Positions 7,761 through 15,113 of a stretch of 46,491 nt of DNA are shown here, piece by piece; position 1 is the stretch's first letter; the number at the start of each line of letters is the position of its first letter. Made by a program: the position numbers and the translations under genes. The notes under the pieces are model-generated. The model was not told where the DNA came from, did not search any database, and was given only the letters and a program-made list of their open reading frames with translations. This DNA is from Deltaproteobacteria bacterium (GTDB lineage Bacteria > Desulfobacterota > Desulfuromonadia > Desulfuromonadales > Geopsychrobacteraceae). The stretch is from the NCBI GenBank assembly GCA_024276935.1, contig JAJRWH010000035.1, positions 1 to 46,491 of the forward strand, given 5' to 3'.

Positions 7761-10113
7761 ATAGAATTTGGTTGTTGGCCAGGGCAAGATCAATTCTTTG
7801 GCGGATTTCATGACTGCTGCCCATTTGCAGGATTTCATCTGCCACCTGTCGGGCCTGGGTCAGGGAGACTTTACGAAGAAAGTCTTTCAGGTGCGGGATG
7901 TAGGGTGCTGACAGTGAAAACTGCTCAATCCCCATGCCGATCAGGGCATAAAGGCAGTTGTTGTCGGTGGCCATTTCGCCACACAGGCAGAGATCTATCT
8001 GGGTATTTCTGGCTACTTCAGCCAGATAGGCCAGAGCCGAAAGAACCGCCGGGTGGAGAGGATCGTAGTAGTTTTGAACCAGAGGGTTTGAGCGGTCGGC
8101 GGCCAGCATGTACTGAATCAGATCATTGGTACCAAGGGCAAAGAAATCAACTTCTTTGGCCAGATGAGGAGCCAGGCGAACCGCAGCCGGAACCTCGATC
8201 ATGGCTCCGATAGGAATATCACTCAGAAAATCGATCTTTTCCTGCTGGAGTTGGGTCATAGCGTCGGCCACCAGCTGTTGACAGGTGCGAATCTCTTCCA
8301 GATTGGAAATCATCGGAAACAACAGGCGCACCGGGCCATGTACTCCTGCCATCAGGATCGCTTCAATCTGGGTCTGGAAAATATCCCTGTGGTCAAGGCT
8401 GACCCGGACCGAGCGCCAGCCCATGAAAGGGTTGTCTTCATGGGGATGGTTGAAGTAGGGCAGGGCTTTGTCACCACCAATATCAAGAGTGCGAATCGTT
8501 ACCGGAGAGCCCTCAAATCCTTCGATAACCCGGCGATAAAGTTGATATTGATCCTCGCGGTCCGGAAAACTGCTTCGGGCCATGTAGGGAAATTCGGTCC
8601 GGTAAAGACCGACACCTTCGGCTCCATTGCTTTGGGCAATGTCGATATCGCTGAGAAGTCCGATGTTGGCCCGCAGCTGGATACGGTGACCATCAGCCGT
8701 CAGGGCCGGCTTGTCGCGGAACTGATCAAGGCGTTCCTGCTCTTGGGCGCGATCAAATTCCAGCCGGAAATATTCATCGAGGATCGCTTCACCCGGGTTA
8801 AGGAAAATACAACCCGAATTGGCATCGAGAATCAACTCGGTATCCGGCTCAATTGCCGCCATTGCCCCTTTGACACCAATCAGTGCCGGGATGCCAAGAG
8901 CCCGGGCCATAATGACTGAATGTGAGTTGGTCTCGTTCGATTCGATGATCAGACCACGAATCTTGTCATGCTCGATTATCGCCATATCCGATGGCAATAA
9001 GCGGTGCGCGACAAGAATACCGGCATGATGCAGTTGCAGGCTGCTCGGTTTTTGTCCCAGCAGGTTATTCAGCAAGCGTCGACCGATATCCTCCATATCT
9101 GCGGCCCGTTCCCGCAGATAGGCGTCTTCCATCTTGCCAAAGGCTTTCAGGTAGGAGCCGATAACCCGTTTCAGGGCATAGGGCGCACTGTGGCCATCCT
9201 CGATTTTTTCATGGAGCTTTTCAATAAAGCCACGGTCTTCAAGGATCATCAAATGGGTGTGAAAAATTGCTGCATCGGCCTGGGTCAGGCGCTCGGCGAC
9301 CCTTTTTTCAAGGAACAGGGTTTCGATGCGGGTTTTGCGCAGAGCTTCATCCAGCTGGGCCAGTTCGTGATCTATGTCGACATCATGCTCGTCATAAATG
9401 TCGGAAAAGCCCAGCTCTTCGTCGATCAGATTGGCAGGGCCAATGACCAGGCCGGGATAAGCCAGGTGGCCACGTAGAACTCTTGCTTCATCGGCTTCGG
9501 CTGTTTGCTGTGCATTCTGTTCCGCTGAAGATTCCTTGAGCTCAGTCAGAGGTGGAAGTTCAAGCTGGTCCTGCTGCTGATCAATGGTGTCGAGCAGGCG
9601 GGCGTTGACCACGATTGAAGTCACCTGAAAGGCGATGGTGCTGAGGGTGGAAATTTCGTCGGCAGAAAAGGTTCGTCTCTCTCGTGTCTGGATGACCATA
9701 ACGCCAAGCGGGTCGTTGCGGTCAATCAGGGGGATTGCCAGAAAAGAATGAAATTGTTCTTCACCAGTGCCCGAAAAATATCGGTAGCGTGGATCGTTCT
9801 GTGGTTCTTCGACCGACAGAATCTCACGCTGGGCAACAGCAAGACCTGTCAGGCCCTCGCCGATTTTCATCTGTACCTGGCCAACGGCTTCAGGTGCCAG
9901 TCCCCAGGTTGCTCGCAGTACCAGAGTGTCGCTCCGGTCTTCTTCGATCAGGTAGAGCGAGCAAACCTCTGAATGGGCACGTTCTGCAACCAGCGTGACG
10001 ATATTGTCCAGAGTTTCATCAAGGTGGTGGGATTGAAGAATAAGCGTGCTGATATCCTGCAGTGTGCTCAGTCCCAGACGGTTGTCAGATTTTTTGCGAT
10101 CTTTGCGACCCAA
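7759..10113 (-). CDS. ptsP: GAF-domain phosphoenolpyruvate-protein phosphotransferase (EI-Ntr)
   Basis: The protein is 784 aa. An N-terminal GAF domain (about 10-180) is joined by an acidic Gln-rich linker to a complete PTS enzyme I: the HPr-binding region, the phosphohistidine swivel in NSHSVIMARALGIPAL, and the C-terminal PEP-binding barrel (GVGLYRTEF, FALGTNDLIQYMLAADR, CGEMA). It would pass phosphate from PEP to NPr in the nitrogen-related PTS, which signals nitrogen and carbon status rather than importing sugar. The only in-frame start at the N-terminus is the TTG ending at 10113, with GGGAAG upstream; an ATG ending at 10130 is out of frame. A TAGAAT on the minus strand (10151-10146) is a possible -10. 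NPr and EIIA-Ntr genes are not in the window. Confidence 0.95.
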   Translation of the reverse strand: MGRKDRKKSDNRLGLSTLQDISTLILQSHHLDETLDNIVTLVAERAHSEVCSLYLIEEDRSDTLVLRATWGLAPEAVGQVQMKIGEGLTGLAVAQREILSVEEPQNDPRYRYFSGTGEEQFHSFLAIPLIDRNDPLGVMVIQTRERRTFSADEISTLSTIAFQVTSIVVNARLLDTIDQQQDQLELPPLTELKESSAEQNAQQTAEADEARVLRGHLAYPGLVIGPANLIDEELGFSDIYDEHDVDIDHELAQLDEALRKTRIETLFLEKRVAERLTQADAAIFHTHLMILEDRGFIEKLHEKIEDGHSAPYALKRVIGSYLKAFGKMEDAYLRERAADMEDIGRRLLNNLLGQKPSSLQLHHAGILVAHRLLPSDMAIIEHDKIRGLIIESNETNSHSVIMARALGIPALIGVKGAMAAIEPDTELILDANSGCIFLNPGEAILDEYFRLEFDRAQEQERLDQFRDKPALTADGHRIQLRANIGLLSDIDIAQSNGAEGVGLYRTEFPYMARSSFPDREDQYQLYRRVIEGFEGSPVTIRTLDIGGDKALPYFNHPHEDNPFMGWRSVRVSLDHRDIFQTQIEAILMAGVHGPVRLLFPMISNLEEIRTCQQLVADAMTQLQQEKIDFLSDIPIGAMIEVPAAVRLAPHLAKEVDFFALGTNDLIQYMLAADRSNPLVQNYYDPLHPAVLSALAYLAEVARNTQIDLCLCGEMATDNNCLYALIGMGIEQFSLSAPYIPHLKDFLRKVSLTQARQVADEILQMGSSHEIRQRIDLALANNQIL

Positions 10114-10177
10114 GGTTTCTTCCCGTTCATTAAGGTTCGGCCCTTATTCTAGCTCAGGGAGACCTTGCTTGGCAGCA

Positions 10178-10226
10178 AAAAACCGATAAAAAAACGCCGT
10201 CAGGGGGAGAGAGGTCCCTGACGGCG
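10178..10226 (-). terminator. Intrinsic terminator (minus strand) between the hydrogenase-like activator and ptsP
   Basis: CGCCGTCAGGG (10195-10205) pairs perfectly with CCCTGACGGCG (10216-10226). On the minus strand the stem is followed by a T-run broken once. It would end transcripts coming from the sensor gene or from a short transcript starting in the gap. Confidence 0.8.
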
Positions 10227-10379
10227 AAAGAAGGGATGGTTCGTTGTGCTTTTCCGTTCGGGCGGGAACGGTATGATATCCCTCGTTACATTCTTGAGTA
10301 TTCACCTTAGCAACAGCCATGCCAGATATGGTAATGAGAAAAAAGGGGCTGAAAATGGCGTTTATCCGTGAGCCTGAGG

Positions 10380-10431
10380 CCTCGCATCGGCCAAATTGTG
10401 CCAGCATTGGCACAATTTGGCCGATGCGAGG
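10380..10431. repeat. Perfect 24-bp inverted repeat with a 4-nt loop
   Basis: The left arm 10380-10403 and right arm 10408-10431 are exact reverse complements around GCAT. The centre is TGTGCCAGCATTGGCACA (10397-10414). There is no T-run on either side, so it does not look like a terminator. The same core dyad occurs upstream of the sensor gene (12869-12886). Confidence 0.85.
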
Positions 10432-10486
10432 GGTGACAGCCTTCTTTGGGTTGTTGCATTCAGGCGTCAACCAGTCGTGACATCTG

Positions 10487-10514
10487 TGGCACAGTCCCGC
10501 CCCGGTGTGTGCCA
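10487..10514. promoter_or_regulatory. Pair of TGTGCCA half-sites just downstream of the sensor gene
   Basis: TGGCACA (10487-10493) and TGTGCCA (10508-10514) lie in outward orientation with 14 bp between them, just after the stop codon of the sensor gene. They are the same heptamer that forms the arms of the two dyads at 10397 and 12869. They may be part of the same binding array. Confidence 0.35.
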
Positions 10515-10522
10515 TGGATGGC

Positions 10523-12826
10523 TCACGTTCTGAGGGATCGATGTTGTGAGGGGTCGATTTTCTGGCGTTTAAGCATTCGATAAAAGGTTCTACGCGGAAT
10601 ATCAGCCCGGAGTGCAGCGGCTGAAACATTGCCATCTGTTTCTCTGAGATAATGAATCAGAAGGTCTTTTTCTACGGTCTGAACCTGGTGGTCGCGCTGT
10701 TTACGTAACCCGCTGACCTGTTGCAGAATTGCCTGACCATTTTCCTGACGCAACTTTTCGGCAAAAATAACCGGCAGCTGTTCAAGATGAATAACCTGAT
10801 CTGGTGAAAGGACCGCAGCGCGCTCAATAACATTGTGCAGCTCTCTGATATTGCCCGGCCAGTGATAGCAGGCCAGGGCCTTCAAGGCGATATCATCAAT
10901 GCGATGAATCGTTTTGTTGAGGCGTGTCGCGGCGAGATTGAGAAAATGTTCAACCAGTAGCGGGATTGCTTCCAGGCGGTTGCGCAAGGGGGGAAGCGTA
11001 ATACTGAAGACATTGATTCGGTAGAAAAGATCTTCACGAAACCAGCCCTGGCTGATTCCTTCTTCCAATGGCTTGTTCGTTGCGGCAATCACCCTGACGT
11101 CAACCTGAACGCTGGTATTGCTTCCAACAGGTTTAATCTCTCCACTGTCGAGAACCCGCAGCAGTTCCGCCTGTAGTTTGGGGGTGATATCGCCAATTTC
11201 ATCCAGAAAAATTGTGCCGCCATCTGCGGTCTCAAAAAGGCCCTTTTTATCTGCCACCGCTCCGGTAAAGGCGCCTTTTTTATGGCCGAAAAGCTCACTT
11301 TCAAGCAGGCTGTCAGTCAAGGTCGTGCAGTTGATGGTTACCAACGGGTTTTCTGCGCGTTGGCTGGCCTGGTGAATGGCCCGGGCGGTTAATTCCTTGC
11401 CGGTTCCACTTTCGCCGCGAATCAGCACCGAAGTCGGTGTTGGCCCGACCTGCTGGATCAATTTAAGCACACCCTGGGTTTGTCCATCATTACCGATAAT
11501 GGCCTTGTTGCCGTAGCTCTGATCGAGCGCACGGCGGGCCAGGTCATATTTGCGTTCCAGTCGTGAACGGTCTTCTTCGAGACGTTTTTGTGAATAGGGA
11601 TGGCACATGCCGATTTCGGCCAATCCCTGAAACACCGCAATGGCGTGTTCCCGGCAGGTACTGTAGCCGCAACTGCCGCAATTGAGTTCGTCGCTGACCG
11701 AAAATTTATCGGTTTCGTGCAAAATTCGCGTTATGGCATCCTGGCCTGGTTTGTCCATTTGCAGTTGCCGATTGGCAAAGGTGCGATCAAGAGGAACCCT
11801 GCCACTGCCTGAACTGTAGGTTTCAGACGGGCAATAGGGGATCTGTTTTTGACGATATTCGATGATCAGATTGCGTTTGGAAAAAGCTGTCAATCGGTTG
11901 GTGCGGCCCGGACCGCCAATACAGCCGCCATGACAGAAACGCACATCGACATAACGCGGCGCAATACGCCGAGCGGCAATATCGCGGATGACCTCCATGG
12001 TCGCTTCTTCGCCGACTGTCGAAACAAATTTGGGGTCAAGACCATCGTGACCAATACCGAAAACGTGAAAAGGGCCGCCCGAAATGGAAAAGCTGCGGCC
12101 ATTAAGAGTGCTGTTGCCGTTAAAGGTTTCGGCTTTCAACCGGCGAGGATCGATACTGTTTTTGTCCAGCATTTTTTTCAGTTCTTTATAGGTCAGAACC
12201 GTGTCGATAGCACCAGCAACCTGGGGGTCGGCAACTTCGAATTTGCCCCCTATGCAGGAGCTGATATAGACCACATTGACCTTTTGTTTATGGCAGGATT
12301 TAATATAGCGACCAATGGCAACCATTGGTGAGACAATTGGTACCAGGTTGCCAAGCAGTTGCGGATAATGACGTTCGATCAGATCAACGACGGTAGGACA
12401 ATGGCTGGAGATCAGGGTTTCACCCTTGTCGTGCCCCAGCAAAGCGCGATATTCAGGAGCGATCAGCTCAACACCTGCGGCCCCCTCAAGAACATCAACA
12501 AAACCGAGTTGACGCAATGCCGCGGAGAGCTGCCCCGGTTCAAGGTCATAAAAAAAGGCCGGATAGGAACAACCCAAAACAGCGATAGCCGGGATCTTTT
12601 TGCGTAACAGGCGCTCGGTTTCGTCGATTGCGTCGGCAATGACTTTGGCACCCTGGGAGCAGACCTGAATACACTTGCCACAGCCGATACAGCGTTGATG
12701 CAGGACAACCGCACAGTCTTCCCGAATGCCAATGGCCTTGGTCGGGCAGGTCCGAACGCAGGCGTAGCACTTGCGACAACGGTTGGCAATGGTTTTGATC
12801 GGCCCCTGATGTTGGTTCCCCGGCAT
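10523..12826 (-). CDS. [FeFe]-hydrogenase-like H-cluster sensor fused to a sigma-54 activator
   Basis: The protein is 767 aa. Two 4Fe-4S ferredoxin motifs come first (C17/C20/C23/C27 and C46/C49/C52/C56). An [FeFe]-hydrogenase H-cluster domain follows, with all four cluster cysteines: C143 in SSHCP, C191 in SSCIGGKFE, and C298 and C302 in FCHGGCIGG. Next is a four-cysteine domain (C383, C386, C391, C408), then an AAA+ sigma-54 domain (Walker A 471-478, GAFTGA 518-523, Walker B 540-545) and a Fis-type HTH. Group C sensory hydrogenases pair an H-cluster domain with signalling modules; here the output is directly transcriptional. The inferred role is H2- or redox-responsive activation of sigma-54 promoters. 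The proton-relay cysteine of TSCCP is histidine (H142), which argues against fast catalysis. The ATG has AGGGG upstream. H-cluster maturases HydE/F/G are not in the window. Confidence 0.9.
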   Translation of the reverse strand: MPGNQHQGPIKTIANRCRKCYACVRTCPTKAIGIREDCAVVLHQRCIGCGKCIQVCSQGAKVIADAIDETERLLRKKIPAIAVLGCSYPAFFYDLEPGQLSAALRQLGFVDVLEGAAGVELIAPEYRALLGHDKGETLISSHCPTVVDLIERHYPQLLGNLVPIVSPMVAIGRYIKSCHKQKVNVVYISSCIGGKFEVADPQVAGAIDTVLTYKELKKMLDKNSIDPRRLKAETFNGNSTLNGRSFSISGGPFHVFGIGHDGLDPKFVSTVGEEATMEVIRDIAARRIAPRYVDVRFCHGGCIGGPGRTNRLTAFSKRNLIIEYRQKQIPYCPSETYSSGSGRVPLDRTFANRQLQMDKPGQDAITRILHETDKFSVSDELNCGSCGYSTCREHAIAVFQGLAEIGMCHPYSQKRLEEDRSRLERKYDLARRALDQSYGNKAIIGNDGQTQGVLKLIQQVGPTPTSVLIRGESGTGKELTARAIHQASQRAENPLVTINCTTLTDSLLESELFGHKKGAFTGAVADKKGLFETADGGTIFLDEIGDITPKLQAELLRVLDSGEIKPVGSNTSVQVDVRVIAATNKPLEEGISQGWFREDLFYRINVFSITLPPLRNRLEAIPLLVEHFLNLAATRLNKTIHRIDDIALKALACYHWPGNIRELHNVIERAAVLSPDQVIHLEQLPVIFAEKLRQENGQAILQQVSGLRKQRDHQVQTVEKDLLIHYLRETDGNVSAAALRADIPRRTFYRMLKRQKIDPSQHRSLRT

Positions 12827-12868
12827 GATCTGCCCCTGAGTGAAAGGGTTTTAGGTGATGTGCCTGAT

Positions 12869-12886
12869 TGTGCCATTTATGGCACG
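12869..12886. promoter_or_regulatory. Operator-like dyad TGTGCCA-N4-TGGCACG upstream of the sensor gene
   Basis: It lies 42 bp before the sensor start codon. It shares ATTGTGCCA-N4-TGGCAC with the centre of the 24-bp inverted repeat at 10380-10431, with identical spacing. The likely reading is an autoregulatory site for the HTH of the sensor, but the binding protein is not shown. It does not have correct sigma-54 -24/-12 spacing. Confidence 0.45.
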
Positions 12887-12948
12887 CTATGATCAAGCGC
12901 GGATTTTTATCCGGGCTGCTGGCGGCCAGAATGAGAGCAGGCAGAAGT

Positions 12949-13959
12949 TCAGGATACGTAATCGTGTTTTTTGTCCGGGGGTGAAACACTTCCCACCTTG
13001 TCACTGTAGTGACAGGCAACCTGTCGTGCCTTGCCAATATCGAGCAAGGCCGGTTCCTGCTGGCGACAGAGTTCGGCGGCATAGGGACAACGGGGATGAA
13101 AAGCGCAGCCCTGAGGCGGATCAAGGGGAGAGGGGAGTTCTCCCTTCAGAGGGGCCGGACGTCCCGCAAGGGCAGGATCGGGATAGGGAATGGCACGAAG
13201 CAAAGCTTCGGTGTAGGGATGCCGAGGTTGATGATACAAGTCTTCGGCAGAGGCGGTTTCAACGATTTTACCCAGATACATAACGGCAACCCGGTCACTG
13301 ACATGTTCGACCACAGCCAGATCGTGGGCAATAAAAAGGTAACAGAGGTTATGTTCGCGCTGAATATCTCGCAGCAGGTTGAGAATTTGTGCCTGCACAG
13401 AAAGGTCAAGAGCCGAAACAGGTTCATCGGCGATGATCAGTTCAGGTTCAACCGCAAGAGCGCGGGCGATGCTGATTCGCTGGCGTTGTCCACCTGAAAA
13501 CTCATGGGGATAGCGATTGGCTGCCGCGCTGTCCAGCCCGACCTGATCAAGCAGCTTAATAACCCGCTTGTGGCGCTCAGAAGCAGGACAAAGCTGATGA
13601 ATGAGCAGGGGTTCGCTCAGGGTTTCTCCAACAGTCATCCGGGGATTGAGAGAGGAAAAGGGGTCCTGAAAAATCATCTGAATCTGACGCCTGAATGGAC
13701 GCATCTTGCGGGCTGACAGTTGGGTGAGATCAGTCCCACGAAACAGCATCTGTCCGGCATTAACGGGAGTCAGGCCCATAATCAGTTTGCCGATGGTCGA
13801 TTTGCCACAACCTGATTCCCCGACCAGCCCCAGGGTTTCACCGGCATTAATCTGAAGGTTGACGCTGGCAACGGCTTTCAGTTGTCCCGGTTTGGTCCCG
13901 GCTTTACCGGGGACGCGGTAGGTTTTAACCAGATTGCGAACTTCGAGTAAGGGTGTCAT
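12949..13959 (-). CDS. Oligopeptide/dipeptide ABC transporter ATP-binding protein (DppF/OppF type)
   Basis: The protein is 336 aa with Walker A GESGCGKST, ABC signature FSGGQRQR, Walker B LIIADEP and the D-loop SALD. The C-terminal oligo/HPY extension has a cysteine-rich segment starting GCAFHPRCPY, typical of DppD/DppF-type subunits. It is the second of a pair and starts six bases after the DppD-like gene. With that partner it would form the ATPase heterodimer of a peptide or nickel-type importer at the inner membrane. No permease or binding protein is adjacent, so the substrate is unknown. Confidence 0.92.
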   Translation of the reverse strand: MTPLLEVRNLVKTYRVPGKAGTKPGQLKAVASVNLQINAGETLGLVGESGCGKSTIGKLIMGLTPVNAGQMLFRGTDLTQLSARKMRPFRRQIQMIFQDPFSSLNPRMTVGETLSEPLLIHQLCPASERHKRVIKLLDQVGLDSAAANRYPHEFSGGQRQRISIARALAVEPELIIADEPVSALDLSVQAQILNLLRDIQREHNLCYLFIAHDLAVVEHVSDRVAVMYLGKIVETASAEDLYHQPRHPYTEALLRAIPYPDPALAGRPAPLKGELPSPLDPPQGCAFHPRCPYAAELCRQQEPALLDIGKARQVACHYSDKVGSVSPPDKKHDYVS

Positions 13960-13965
13960 AGGTCG

Positions 13966-14949
13966 TCAGGATCTCCAGCATCGCACAAAGTGGCCGGGGG
14001 TTATTTCACGCAGTTGCGGGATCTTTGATCCGCCCGATGCGCAGGGACTGGAGCAGCGATCCAGAAATGCACAACCATCAACAGCACTCTTTTGATCGTC
14101 CGGTTGTCCCTGAATGGTTGGCAGAGGGTTTTTATCGCCAAGCCGTGGAATACAGGCCAGTAAACCACGCGTGTAGGGATGTGTCGGGTTGGCAAAGAGT
14201 TGTGTGACAGAGGCATACTCGACAATTTTGCCCGCATACATGACGGCAACCCGGTCGGCATTCCCCGCGACAACCCCCAGGTCATGACTGATCAACAGGG
14301 TGGCCATCTGTCGATCACGTGCCAGGTTGGCCAGTAACTCCATGATCTGGGCCTGAATCGTGACATCCAGAGCCGTTGTTGGTTCGTCGGCGATCAGCAG
14401 TTGCGGATCGCAAGCCAGAGCGATAGCAATCATCACGCGCTGACGCTGGCCACCTGAGAGTTGATGAGGGAAATCGCGCAAGCGGCTTTTGGCGGCAGGA
14501 ATACCGACATCTGTCAGTAATTGTGCGGCCTGGGCAAGAGCTTCTGTGTTGCTCATCCCCCGATGCAGTCGCAGGACTTCGGCAATCTGCTCTCCGATTT
14601 TCAAAACCGGATTAAGTGATGTCATCGGCTCCTGAAATATCATCGAGATTTGATTGCCACGAACCCTGCGGATTTCATTGGGTGGCATGTGCAGCAGATC
14701 TTGTCCGTCAAAGATTATTTCGCCATCAACCACTTTTCCCGGTTCCGGAATAAGACGCAGAATCGATAGCGAGGTCATCGATTTACCACAGCCGGACTCG
14801 CCAACCAGGGCCAGGGTTTCACCGGCCGAAATATCAAAGGACAGATCATCAACCGCCTTGATCAGTCCGTCGCGGGTGAAGAAATAGCTCTTGAGTCCGC
14901 GAACCTGGAGCAATGGGCCGGTATGCTTTTTTTTCAAGGGGGCGTACAT
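13966..14949 (-). CDS. Oligopeptide/dipeptide ABC transporter ATP-binding protein (DppD/OppD type)
   Basis: The protein is 327 aa from the chosen ATG, which has AAGGAA upstream and begins shortly before the conserved LLQVRGLKSYF. A TTG at 15039 would add 30 poorly conserved residues without a good ribosome-binding site. It has Walker A GESGCGKS, signature LSGGQRQR, Walker B LLIADEPTTALD, an H-loop ISHD, and the C-terminal GCAFLDRC cysteine segment. It forms an operon with the DppF-like gene and is divergent from tex. The absence of upstream permease genes is unusual for Dpp/Opp operons. Confidence 0.92.
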   Translation of the reverse strand: MYAPLKKKHTGPLLQVRGLKSYFFTRDGLIKAVDDLSFDISAGETLALVGESGCGKSMTSLSILRLIPEPGKVVDGEIIFDGQDLLHMPPNEIRRVRGNQISMIFQEPMTSLNPVLKIGEQIAEVLRLHRGMSNTEALAQAAQLLTDVGIPAAKSRLRDFPHQLSGGQRQRVMIAIALACDPQLLIADEPTTALDVTIQAQIMELLANLARDRQMATLLISHDLGVVAGNADRVAVMYAGKIVEYASVTQLFANPTHPYTRGLLACIPRLGDKNPLPTIQGQPDDQKSAVDGCAFLDRCSSPCASGGSKIPQLREITPGHFVRCWRS

Positions 14950-15113
14950 CTGAAATTCCTTTTCGGTCGCAGCCATGGGCCGGGCTGCCTCGTGGTAGGT
15001 ACCATCATAACCGAACCCTCGTTCGAGTGCATCATTCAATCGCTTCTTGGTTGATCGATCACGATCCTGTATAGTTCGTCTTCATCTGAACCGTAGCGAC
15101 AGGATATGGATAA

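Larger units (their letters stand above)
10227..10522. other. Gap between sensor gene and terminator, with palindromes but no clear gene
   Basis: About 300 bp. A minus-strand frame through here continues the shadow of the sensor gene and runs through the terminator stem; it lacks a ribosome-binding site. A 42-codon-scale plus-strand frame starting near 10319 crosses the palindrome and is also unconvincing. The notable content is the 24-bp inverted repeat and the TGTGCCA copies. Confidence 0.5.

Noticed and set aside
10144-10635. 163-codon minus-strand frame between ptsP and the sensor gene
   Set aside because: Its first part is the out-of-frame shadow of the sensor's HTH, it runs through a terminator stem, and it has no ribosome-binding site.
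12869-12886. Sigma-54 promoter at TGGCAC upstream of the sensor
   Set aside because: The -24-like TGGCAC is present on the minus strand, but the GC of the -12 element is one base too close, and the same is true at the second dyad. A protein-binding dyad explains both better.
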